NCBI GenBank assembly: GCA_037976565.1
Contig: CP137670.1
Span: 13,230,600-13,294,599, forward strand
Source: Mesocentrotus franciscanus
Taxonomy: Eukaryota; Echinodermata; Echinoidea; Camarodonta; Strongylocentrotidae
Direction of reading: 5' to 3'
DNA: 64,000 nt
Within the stretch, counting starts at the first letter, position 1; each line of letters starts with the position of its first letter. This document shows, in pieces, positions 47,091-59,534 of this stretch. The notes beneath the pieces are model-generated. The model searched no databases. It was not told the origin of the DNA and worked only from the letters and a program-made list of their open reading frames with translations. Made by a program: the position numbers and the translations under genes.

Positions 47091-48967
47091 TACCTGGCAA
47101 TGCCGAGGTATTAATAATAATAATTTATAATTGTGGAGCTCACAGGAAGAGCAGTTTTAACAATGATGTGGCTACCTTGGCTGTATTAATAAGATCAAAT
47201 CATCATTATATCTACCGTGTTAGGCAATTATAATGATATGGTCCTATGTTATCTTTATTGACAATGTAAGTTCAGCCTACCGATTTTTAAATAGGGCCTA
47301 AACAAAAATGGTGTTCTATTGCCCTTTAGATGCCAGCACCTGGGTCGGTCGGTCGATTTTTATTTCTTCGCTCTTTGGGCTGATATTTTTCAGTTCTGAA
47401 TGCTTTAATACATATTTCTTGATTGATTAAACATTTTGTTTCTAACAAACGGGGAAAAAAATAATAAAAGGCTGGCCGTAGATTTTAAGACTTTGGGGTC
47501 GGTCGCAAAGGGCAATACAACAACTTTTTTGTTAAGCCTAGTGATAGCCTCAATAATATAGCATTACAGTTTTTTAATTTCCAAACATTCCAAATGTTCC
47601 ATTCATGAAAACCTGACTGACTTAATGATAATGAACAGTAAGCAAGTGGGCAAACCCATGCTTTTAGAATGGAATAGTAGAAGGCACTGCTTTTTTATAA
47701 CTATGACCAAATAGCTAAATTGCCCTTTGAGAGCCTGAAACTTTTCAAAGATAAAGAATTAGAAATCAGTTGCCACTTTTTCTTGTAGCATGGACCTAGA
47801 TTGAGATCCTATAGCTTAATGAAAAATGTCAACTTTGCCCTTATGCACATGAGGTATCCCTAAACAGCAAATTGTTTACGGAATTTTGTAAAAAAATTGA
47901 CATACTATTTTTGTTGGATCTAAAACATATATTTAGCCACATTTTTTCTATTGATGATTAATGAGCATGGGTGGATCTTAAAGAAAGTTAACCATCTCCA
48001 GTATTTTGATGGTACAGTGCAATTGAAAACGGTGTTTCGGATGTCACATTTTCCGTAAACAATGTAGACCCTCATTTAACCCACTAGAACAATAAATCAA
48101 TGCGATTGTGTATGGTTTGAATATGCTTATTAGTTTATCCAAGTGATTATATTAAAAGAAAATATAATTAAATTATATTAGTGCTTATATGAGAAATATA
48201 CTCAAAAATTGAAAAAGTTGTCTCATTTTCCGTAAACACTTTTGTAACGTCCAAAACAATTTTCCTTTTGAAGTGGCAGAAATATATGAACTTTTTTTAT
48301 ATTTGCAATTACGATTTCACAATTCACAATCCTGTTAAAAAAAACTATTTTGATTATTTTATTTAGGTTTAAGTATAAAATATCAAGAAATATGATGCTA
48401 AAAATCACATTTTCTGTTAAATATCTAAACTTTCAGCAACATTGAGTTATAAAACATACAATATTGAAGCCACACTTTGTGATGCAAGGCATTGCTGGCT
48501 GCTTCAGGATATTCTTAATTGTAATTCATCTGAAAAATCTCAACAAAAGTGACTCATAAAAAATATTCAGTCATTTTAACAGCACCTTCTGGTATGCTGT
48601 TAGCACGTTTCGGGCGCTACATTAAACTGTTAACATACATTTTCATTAGTTCAAATGAGGGACAAAGATAGATGTAAGAATAACAGATTTCAATTTGCCA
48701 ACCTCTCCTCTTGCTACATACATTGTTGTGTTTGCAAATCATCAGGTTTTCATTTGTATGGAGGGTGTTCCAAATTATGTCATATAACCAAAGACTGCAA
48801 GGTCAATTTAAACTATTTTGTAGGTTACAAAAACTCAAAATCACCCACTTAATACAATACCCATTTTACATGCATATGACATGGATATGTTACAGGTATA
48901 TAAATTTTATAAAATCAAGCAAATTACAATATTTTTCCAAGATTTATGGGGAAAATAAGTAGAAAAA
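47091..48967. other. Copy 2 counterpart of 2091-3937
   Basis: Non-coding, AT-rich; contains the second copy of the TATTGCCCTTT MITE at 47317-47517. No gene recognised. Confidence 0.6.
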
Positions 48968-49834
48968 GGGCACTAAGTGCACGGAACTAATCTGTGTAGA
49001 AAGGATAACTACTGCCATTATGCAATACTTGAATTAGCATTTACACATAATGATAACAATTTATCAAGCTTTATGAAATAGGCTTGCCCGCTACAAGACA
49101 CACTCATTGGTTGCATACATGTACAGTTGATGAGCACAAGGGATTCCAGTATGTATTTAAAAAAACACCAATCAGTATTCTAATAGAGAAACTTGAAAAA
49201 CATATGTTTACATGGCCACATTTCCAAATTTACCAATTTGTGAGGGCAATAAGCATGAAAATGAAAATAACGTGAAGCCTCTTCAGAATTAATTTGTTCA
49301 TAAATTTTTCATAAAAAATTTGAGGAATTACCCTTACATGTACTTATGTACAAATACTTTTGAAATGCTTGACCCTCCCACCAAAATGTACAAAAATGTA
49401 GGCCTATAAAAGAAAAGTGCATTAATGTCTTATTTAATGATCCTAAACATATTGTATCTTCCGTAAATGTATGCATACATTTATAAGCTACATGTATTGT
49501 GAAATATAAACGGGCTGCTTGTCCCTTTTCTCTTGCTTATTCATTAACCATCGTTTATCGTCAAACGGAGAAATTTGAAAGATCCTGTACAAAATTATGT
49601 TCTATGAATCGATAATGTTTCACAGATAACTAGAATGCTTGATTAACGCTAAGAATATCTTGGTATCCACATACCTGTTGGAGCAAGGTGCAATCTAAGG
49701 TACATGTTTATCCAATATTGTTTGTCACCTGCAATTTCGGCACAGCAAGAGTAAAGATCAAAATGTGTACGAATACAAGCGTTATAGGAATAAGCTAATA
49801 GCAATAATAAGACTTTCTCGGAATAATGCATATT

Positions 49835-51520
49835 AAAAGGAATTTGAAAAAGGCAATGGCAATACGGCATATACTTGGAAAGTCATTAACGAGACCCTGA
49901 GGAAGAAAAAAAGTACTTCAAAATGTCATGTTAACAACGAAGGTCATGCAATCTCCGACTCAAAAGATATAGCTGATTGCTTCAATAAGTACTTCGTATT
50001 AAGTGTAGGTCCTAACCAAGCATCAAATATAAATTCTAACAAGACAGAAGGTACTATGTCCCATTTGCAGGCCAACAAAATGAAAAGGTTAAATTCCAAC
50101 GGCATTTGAAAGACAATACTAATTTAGAACTTCCCTAAAAAAAAGGGGCTTGAAAATGTATTTAAGTGGGAAAATAACGACTATTAGTTGTCGAATCAAC
50201 TTAGGAGCTATAGAGCCAGTAAGTAATAGTCTGATTTTTCAGACCATTGTACCGAATGGTCGTACGTTTTATGCTGCGCAAAGATTCAATAGGTTTAATT
50301 TTGGCCATTACAAGAAGTGGGGTTTTGATGTAGACAAATGCTCATGAACCCTTTACAGCTCGTTTTATGTATGTTATTACCAAAGACGAAAAAAAGCCAG
50401 TCAGTCACTCAATAGTGTCTGACAATGAAGTCTAGCAAGTAAACAGATTTCCTTGCATAATTTGAATATTAGGACACTGCTAACGTTTAAATCTCACAGA
50501 TAGGACATACATGACATATTTATAATTCCTGTAAAGTTGTACAGAATTTGATGTTGGCTGCAAAGGGAAATAGTATCTTTAAGATATCTTGCAAATCAAT
50601 GTGATTTTTTTTTTGAAGTCTTGAACATTGTTAAATCATTGAAAGTGAGTTACTCAAGTAGTCATTATGAAATGAGTACACATTTCTTAAAACAAATTGC
50701 AGGAAATATTAAAACTCCGTAAGTACATATTTTTAATCAATCACTCACTAGATTTATCTTTCCTGATACATTAAAAATAGCAAAAGTAATACAAATTTAT
50801 AAAAAAATATGAATTCCATAGTTTCAAATTACCGACCTGTTTTAATTTTTTTCTAGTACATCGAAAATAGATTGTACGACTTTTTAACAAAAATGATTTA
50901 CTCTACAAAGATCAATATGGTTTTCGTAAATCCCATTCAACTGAATTAGCGTTATTGCAATTATTTGATAGAGTGTCAGGTGCCTTAGCTGATCGTAATC
51001 ATGTTATTGGTGTATTCATGAACTAGAGAAAGGCATTTGACACTCTTGACCATTCAATACGTATACGTAAATTGCAGTCTTATGGAGTGAGGGGTGTTAC
51101 ATTACAATAGTTTAAAAATTACCTTACAAATAGAAAACAATATGTGTATTACGATTCTGCTGAGTCTAATTTAATGTCTATATTATTTGGGGTACCACAT
51201 GGTTCAATCCTCGGCCCACTGTTTTATTTGTTATATGTTAATGATATTTATTATTCATCAAATGAATTACAATATTTATTATTCGCTGATGACACCAATG
51301 TATTCTGTTCCAACTCAGATCTTCAAACTCTTTTAAAAATTGTCAATATCGAGCTGCCGAATTTATCTCATTGGTTTAAAGCCAACAAACTTTCCCTCAA
51401 TCTCAAGAAAACAAATTTAATATACTTCCAAAATAGGAACAACAATACGCAAACAATTGTTGAAATATCTTTCTATGGATTTAAAAAAAAAGTTATTAGA
51501 TTATGTTATAGTTCACAATA
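49835..51520 (+). pseudogene. Degenerate non-LTR reverse transcriptase, copy 2 (longer)
   Basis: Same pseudogene as 4150-5470 but keeps linker sequence absent from copy 1 (49947-50340), which reads DSKDIADCFNKYFVLSVGPN, the linker before RT in these elements. Later YGFRKSHSTELALLQLFD, GVPHGSILGPLFYLLYVNDI and FADDTNVF (near 51280) survive. In-frame stops and shifts remain. Confidence 0.8.
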
Positions 51521-52604
51521 AAATTGTAAGAACTCATAGTATTCATATCTTGTGAATAAATAAGGATATAGATTAATCTCCAAAATTTGCATTTCTCCAA
51601 AATATGAATAGTCTTGATCCTAAAAATACACATTTGAAGTGTGTAAACATAATTTAATTTTTTACCCTCTTGGGGACACATTTGGTATATGTACACAAAA
51701 ATACCAAAGTCAGAAACATCCAGTAAGTTTGATACAAACCTGTTGAAGGTGAAATAATCCATATCAGAGTAAGATGCAGGAACATCCTTAACCATCCAAT
51801 TATTGAATCCCCAGACATTGTCAATATCACAGAAACACAGAGAGTGAGATGCAGTGCCCAATAGTGAAGTCCAATATTTATTATATCAATTCCCTTCTAT
51901 GTACACATAGCACAAAAGATTGGAGTTATATACATTATGGCTATATATCCTGGTACCACGGAGCAGCTTGGAATGGCATGTGATCTGATTCCAGTATCCA
52001 AATATCGTGACTGGTTATTGAAAAGGAAGTCGATTACTGTATGCCACGTATCAAATAAGAGACAATGTACTTCCTCCTTGTGGGTTAACACCACTAACCA
52101 GAGGGTGGTGGTACGTTCATGTATGAGAGCTACTGAGGTATGATGAGGTGCTCCGCGCGGAGTGAAATAAATCATAGTTTTGATGATACGTTTGTCGTAG
52201 AACAGTGAGCAGGTTTTGTGAATAAATCATGTGCTTCATGAACAAATGGACTCTTGAACATACTATGACGCGGTAAAGCCGAGTAGGAGTTATTTGTACA
52301 AAGTTATTTCCCTTTTCCAGGCTCATCGTTGCTCACGAAGTAATTCCAAACACCAAAGCTACAGCTGAAATAACAAATACATCAACCTGTGATATCGATG
52401 AGTGATACTTTGATTGTATCCATGAAATGAAATCAATCTACAGAATCAATCTTCATCAAAGATCTATTGTAAACTATGAATAGCAATCTATGGAAATGAT
52501 TCTGTACCATCCAAGAATATGCACATGATAGAACTTTTGCCTTCTTTTAAATGATTTCATATTTGTATAATTCTAGAACAGTGCTCTAAACTCTTCAGTC
52601 CATT

Positions 52605-52912
52605 GGGGTGTTCCACAAATATCCTAAGTCGAACTTAACTCTAAGTTGGACTTAAAGATTATGGAAAGCCATTTGTAGCTTTAAAATAAAATATGTTCAA
52701 AAGCGAAGTATTTTAGACTTTTATAAATTCCACATCAAGAACATGAAATCTCCATGATAATAGAAAATATTAATGATTTGAATCAACACTTTATGCCTTT
52801 TAAAGTAACTTTTACAAAATATTTTTCATAGATGCTACCGGCTTTCCATAATTGTTAAGTCCAAGTTAGAGATAAGTTCAACTTAGGATCTTTGTTAAAC
52901 AACCCCCCCCCC
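52605..52912. mobile_element. MITE-like imperfect palindrome, copy 2
   Basis: Equivalent of 6557-6866, with small changes and one extra C in the terminal C run. Confidence 0.65.
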
Positions 52913-53206
52913 CCCACATTCCAATCAGTTCAACCGACCCCGGGTCTAAGATCACGTTTAACCACAGGAAAACGTAGACCTCACACTAACTTCTTTCCTT
53001 TGTTAAACCAGTTTTGGACAAAAGCTCAAACCAAGTGCCGGGTTTTAATTTTAGTAGAATACCGAACGAAGGTTATAATCTTTGTGTCATTTCCTATTAA
53101 AATGAATATCCATAAATTTGAGAATAAATGGAAAGGGTAAAACATTTATCTATGGTCTATTGGTAGATTTAAAAAAATATAAAGATAGTAATGTTGACTG
53201 CATCCT

Positions 53207-53346
53207 GGGCCCCGTCTTATAAAGCGTTGTGATTGATCCAAATCAATCGCAAGTTTGCAGTCTCCTATATCTTATGTACGTAGTTGCGATTGATATCAAT
53301 CGCAAACAAATTGCGATTAATATCAACTCTTTAAAGGACGGGGCCC
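53207..53346. mobile_element. Short GGGCCCCGTCTTATAAAG MITE, copy 2
   Basis: Equivalent of 7160-7299; ends and internal GCGATTGAT motifs kept. Confidence 0.7.
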
Positions 53347-53911
53347 TGATGGTATTTATTGAGGACTCGCAGTGAATACAAATATATTCAGAAGTTTATC
53401 TTGTCGACTTGGTATTACAGTCAAACCTGCTTTAGTGACCCTCTGTCTACAAAGACCACATTTTTTGTTTCCCTTGAAAATGGTTTCTCATTGAAACATG
53501 TACTAAAGGAACCTGTACATAAAGACCACCTGACTATAAAGACCAATTTTTTGTCTCCCTTGGGTCTTTATATACAGGTTTCAATGTATATGAATTAATT
53601 TTATGAAGAACTGAATCAAACCTGGTATTATACAGGAATGTGTACCGGTTTCCTGTGTATATCTCATATTTAGGCATGTGCAGTCAGTTTACTTAAGGAT
53701 GCTTTACGGGCGTGCTAAGTTGATAGCCTTCACAGAGTTGTAGTTGTCTTGGGTGTGAAATTATGAGTGTGTGCCCGTGCGCTTGGTGTGTGTAGGTGTG
53801 GGGCAGTCCCAATCTAATTTTCAGGTAAGGGGATGTACGTCTAACAACTATTGAGAGGGGGTCTCCTTGAGATTTCCCATGTACAAGATTAGTATCTATT
53901 TATTTGAACAT

Positions 53912-56264
53912 CAGGGGTGTCGATTTGTATCCGTGGTTGGGGGATGATAGGTCCCAAAATATTTTCGGCAATGGATCAAAGCAACCAAGAGGTAGAAGCG
54001 TGTGGCAGGTTGCACCCCTCCTTCCAAGTTATTAACTTTTTCAAGTCACCCTCAATAAAGATAACATTTCAGAGAATATAAGAGTGGTAATAAAATTAAT
54101 AACATGCTAAATGTTAGTCCTGACTCTTGCCTGCAGTGTAGGCCTACCAGACTGATATCATCTATTTTTAAACGAAATTTAGACATTACCAGCAAAAAAA
54201 TCCAATGGTGAGGGATATCAACTTGTGAAAGTATTATGTTACCAGTGGGCAAATGCATTAATAAGCAACCAGGAAAGGTTCATGTAGACAGAAAATTCTT
54301 TATTTCCTGGTGATAGAAACATACATTTTATGAATATTGATGTCTCCAAACAACATTCATCGTGAAAACCCATTCCAATATTCTGTGTAAGGAGATCTCA
54401 AAAAACATAGTTCTCATTAGTAAATGAAAAACATATTGCTTTTGGTTCTTCATTTGACTCTCTTCCTTCTTTAATTAAACCAACTGAATCCTCTCTGCGG
54501 GAAACTCAATATCACTGATGCAAAATTTGGTTCTCAAAATGACAGAAAATTTCCACTCCTGATCTCATACAAACTGTCTGTTTCTTAAAAACATAATATA
54601 AAACTTACGTTCCAACTACCAAACAACAAACTTCCATTATCTCCTTCTTCACCCAGATATACTTATCATACCAGATACGCTTTAAAATATAAGCATAATA
54701 TTGCCCTAAGGCCCTGACCAGAGCACTATTTTTTTCAAAAACTATAACCAGTCTTAGAAGGTGCATTATTATTGGAAGGGTGTTATAAACAAAAAGTACC
54801 AAATTTCATTCAATCTTTTTGTTTCTTGTTTTTCTTTTCACTTTCCTTTTAAGCCCTGTCAATAATGTGACATTGATTATTTACTCGATTTTAATTAGTT
54901 TTTGAAGAACTCCTAGGTGAAAGAAATCATAACTATTCTTGAATATTATTACTTGTTTTAGAACATGTTGGGCCTGTCTCACATTGCCTTCCATCATTCC
55001 ATGGCAATTTTCCATGTTTCTTTCAGCTTATTTCTCACTTCTTTTCCATCCACTCTAATTCCTGATCATGCATTAACCTCATACCTACCATCACCCATGC
55101 CTAAGCTTTTTAGGGAGGGGGATCCCGTAAAGTAATTTTGACATTGTAAGAAATAAACATGAGCAATATTTCATTGTAGGTTACTTTAAAGTCAACCTCT
55201 TTTTTCATTGCCCATTCACATCAGTTCCCTGAAAGAAATGATGGAATATATATGTCCCTCTTTCTCTTGTCTTTCTTCCTTTTTTCTTCTGCCCGTTTCT
55301 TCCCCTTTTCCCTTTTTCCCAGGTAGCAAGCCCATATGGGGCCCATATGGGGATGATCTGGGTCACTTGTGCCATCTGGGCTATTAAATGGAACCCATAT
55401 ATGTATCCTATATGGGGCCAATATTTAGTAACCCATATGGGATCTATGCGGGCCAGCCCTTATGGGTTCCAGATGGGAATGAGCTGGGCGTACACATATT
55501 GGTAGAATATGAATATGCCCATATGGGTAACACATGGGGAAAATCTGGGTTAACCCACATGGGATATATCTGGGTTAACCAATATGGGTACCAGATGGGA
55601 TTAAGCTGGGCATACCCATTTGGGCCCAGTTTGGTATGGGTCCCATCTGGGTCCCATCTGTCTTATATGGGTCCCATATGCTTCTTGGGTGCAGATGCCT
55701 TAGGGCCCCAGATGGTTTTCCATATGGGCCCTATGTTTCAAAGAATATGGGATCCATGTGGGTCCCACATGGGCTTGCTACCTGGGTTATTATCCTCTCT
55801 GTCTCTCATTATCTCTCTCTCCCACTCTACTTCTTTTTGCACCTTTGCGCTTCGCGCTTAACATTTAGCTCGTTGCTTTTTAACGCTGCGGCTTTGCATT
55901 TGGCGCACTGCATTTCTATGATGCTGTTGATTGAATAAATTGAATAAATTCATCGATTCCTGATGAAGCCATATGAGCGAGAATTCAATTTATTCTTGTC
56001 TCATATACGGTTGTCTCATTTACTTCGTTTTCTATTTATATATGTATGTATTATGAAAATGAGATAGCAAAATGTGTATATTGATGGTCATCTTGCGAGT
56101 AATAACCATTAACTACTCTCATCGGGCTTTCATCGTTAATTTTCTCTTCATTTTTGTTGTTTTTGATGGTGAATTATTGGGGGATGATTGTACAGGCCAT
56201 CCCCCACCTGAAATATTGGGGGATATATCCCCCCCATCCCCCCCCCCCGTGATCGACACCCCTG
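53912..56264. mobile_element. Non-autonomous hAT-type transposon, present only in copy 2
   Basis: Terminal inverted repeats CAGGGGTGTCGAT / ATCGACACCCCTG. Eight-base target duplication TTGAACAT at 53904-53911 and 56265-56272; a single TTGAACAT stands at 7859-7866 in copy 1. The target fits the hAT nTnnnnAn pattern. 2.35 kb, no transposase recognised. It carries a second inverted-repeat element (55318-55786). Confidence 0.88.
55318..55786. repeat. Nested element with CCCATATGGG palindromic repeats
   Basis: Outer ends CCCAGGTAGCAAGCCCAT and ATGGGCTTGCTACCTGGG are inverted repeats. Inside are about ten variants of the self-complementary CCCATATGGG. The long frames across it (for example 55388-55861) translate the repeat (MGPIW/YMGPI patterns) and are not credible genes. 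Confidence 0.75.
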
Positions 56265-56272
56265 TTGAACAT

Positions 56273-59200
56273 CTTAATACAAAAATACTTCTTTAAATTG
56301 TAAATATATCAACAACATAGAACATGTATTTAGATGACGACCGATAAAATTAAATCAGTACCATATCAAGAGAAAGAAACAAGAGATGTAGACAAGAGAG
56401 ATAAAGGCAAAGAGATGTATGGATGACGAACAAAATAAGAAGTATACTAATGGAGAGAACTAAAAGTATGTAAGGGCACCCATGGAATATATTTGAAAAT
56501 TCAATTGGTATGCTTAAATATGATATAATTATAAATTCAAGATAATGATTATCTCTTTATATGTACGTTTAAATGTGTTGAAGGATTGAATATTTTGAAT
56601 ATTAGATGATAAATTGTTCCATACTTTACCACTTTCATATTTAAAAGATTGCTTAAAACACTAAACATTTGGCTTCGGTTGAACAACATTCAATGTATCA
56701 ATATTATCGTAGTAGATACTCCATATTAAAGTGATTGCACAACGAATAAATAAGTTCTCAATTGCATGCCGACGAGATATGATTTCACGCTTGTGTTTGT
56801 ATAATACATTTCAAGGGTTGATATGACGTTGTTCTACTCTTCATGTTTTCTAGTCATCATAACAGAAAGGTTCATCCTATCCAAACATAACTTCTAGACA
56901 GTTTGTTTTTACTAATATCACTTCAGGATGTTAACTGTACAAAGATAAATCAGGCACAAATATTTTTTTTCTTTTCCGGGGCACGGTCCATTTGCATCCA
57001 TAGCCTCGTGATAAGGGAATAACAAGACTGTAATTCAGTTGAGGTTTTCTGCTTGGTTATGATGTTATTTTTTTTCCTACCTTGAACATTGTTTTTGATC
57101 GGCGAGGCACTCGTTTGTCTGGTCTGGATAACTGCGAACCTATCAATACACAGTTGCATTGCACTGGATTTCGTAGGGAAAGCCCCTACTTAATAAAACT
57201 CAGCGGTGTCCTTTATAACAGGAACTGAACTCATATTTAAATTGTCAGGGGGTGAATGCCCGTGATGCTCTTTTGAAAATGAAAATTATTTTGAAAAAAT
57301 ACAAGGCCATATGATTACTTTATCTTTCCAATACACTCTGGACGAGAATAAAGCAAGGAAATGTAATATGATTATCATGATATGACACACAAAAACGCTG
57401 ACAGTTGCAGGATGCAATAATGTGTGTAGCAGATAGCAATATTTTGTTAGGCTATTAAACTTCGGCGATGATAGACACATTGGCTGAATTTGGGGCCAAC
57501 CTTAGATGTGTTGTAAGCCCCAAGCCGCAATGCTCTATGATAGTCGTGCCCCTTAACTTAAATTAGACGCTAAAACGGACACCAAAACCTAATACGAACC
57601 CAGAAGAGAACGTTCGATCACTTGCAAAGCAATTTCCTACATATCACTGGGCCCATGATACACCTATTCGTTTCTCTTTAACTCTTCAAATCACGTTGCC
57701 ACTGCTCCCTAACATAGGCATACAAACACATTTTCGCTAAAGGAAATCACACCTTTGGGCGGAATCTGAACTCTTAAGGCTTTTTAATCTTGCCTGAAGA
57801 GCGAACCTTTTTGTGTGGAAATTACAGAAATGGCATATCCGGGCACTTCCTACCCGAAGATATGACTATTTGAGCAGCTCGCTCCTCGAGTTTGAGGTGC
57901 TGGTTGCCCGAATATAAAAACTTTAGATATTAAAAAATTCCAAAGGTTAGAGTGTCTTTAGCCCTCCCCCCCCCCCTCTATGCCTTGTACGCCTATGCTC
58001 ATTAAAGGAGAATTGTATCCTGATATTTGTATTTTTTTTATAGAAGTAGAAAAAAGGGAAATAAACAGGTCAGTGAAGGTTTGAGCAAAAATCGATTGAA
58101 AAAAAAAAAAAAGTTACGAATTTTCGAAGGTGCGACTAATACAAAACAAAGTAACAACTCTGTGATGTATTGAGCGAGGTCCCCTCCCATTTGTAATGTA
58201 CTAAAATATACATATATTTTCACTTAAAGAAGTTTTCAATCATACATTGACCCTAAAATTAATTATTGCAAGTATGATTTTATACAACCCCTGTATGACA
58301 CGAATTTATTCCATCATCAATAATTAAGAAAATGAAAGTTTATGAAATTTTCTGTACAGAGCAAATTCGAGAGGAGCTTGCTCAGTGTTGTCAATTAGTC
58401 TTCAAAACTTCAAAAATTTGAACTTTTAATCCGATATTGTTCAACCTTCCACTAATTTGTTTTTCTTATCTTTCTGCTTTTATTAAAACCAAGTTAATAC
58501 TAGGGTTGATTTTCCCGTAAACTTATCCGTCTTTAGTAATTGTGTGTGTTGGGTAATGAGGAATGCTAGCATTCAATGATTTTCGGAAGCAGTATGTTAA
58601 GTAATATTATTACAGTAGACCTAACGTTATCAAATGTCATCAGTTATTCAATGCAAATTCTGTTAAGCAGTTAAAGAACCTTTCCAAATTTTGTAAGATC
58701 ATTATGTCTAAGTTCGGAATTTCTTTTCTTCCCTTTTTAATACGTTAGACTTTTGGTTAAATGTGTTGTTGTCGTTATTAGTATCATAGTGAACACACAT
58801 ATATATAGTAGTGTTAGTACTTCAAGTTGAGATATAGGGTGTGATGTATTTTTAAAAGTATATTCTAAAGATTGCCCTCATTTGTTTGTTGTTCGCTGCC
58901 AAAGATTTTCTTGTCTTTAAAGATTTTCTGTGTTTTTCTTTAATTTTATTTTTAAATATCTTTGTTGTACATTATATTTGTACTATTCAACTGTATTTCT
59001 TCCATGCCCCAGAAGGAGCCGTTAGAGAAATAAAAATAATTGTCATTATATACCTCACTTTAGAAATACTTTAGCAATAGCCCACAGGGCCTAGTTAAAA
59101 GTTTCTACCCTCATCCTCATTATCCTGCGATCCCCATTGGTTTACGTGTTAAAATTGTCTTTGTGCGAGCGCGGACGCCATACAGGGCTTTTTGTCTGCG

Positions 59201-59356
59201 ATTCCCAAATGATTGAAACTTTCAGTCATTTTTCCAGCGAAGATTTACAGACAGTGTTTCAGATTTTCTGTGATGTTTTAACACAGTTTTACTCAATAAA
59301 AGGCTAAGGTAAGAATTCTTGGTAGATTTTTGTTTTAATTCGACATATAAAAGTCA
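56273..59356. other. Non-coding stretch, copy 2 counterpart of 7867-10915
   Basis: No gene recognised on either strand; differs from copy 1 by scattered substitutions and small indels such as a C-run expansion at 57966. Confidence 0.5.
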
Positions 59357-59534
59357 TATCGACTGCTTTAATACTCGAGGACTAGCTGTTTCTATACTGG
59401 CTCGCGGGATAGTTGAATCCCCTGCCATCACCTCTCGGCGCGCCGCCCACCCAGGCGCGCCTCGGGGTGATGGCAGGGGATTCAACTATCCCGCGAGCGT
59501 ATAAAAACAGCTAGTCCTCTCGTAGCAGTCGATA
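59357..59534. repeat. GC-rich near-perfect palindrome, copy 2
   Basis: As 10916-11093. Here the CGCGGGATAG/CTATCCCGCG pairing is perfect, while copy 1 has TT in place of GC in its right arm. Confidence 0.75.

Noticed and set aside
55388..55938. Frames rich in MGPIW/YMGPI
   Set aside because: They translate the CCCATATGGG repeat array inside a transposon; no domain.
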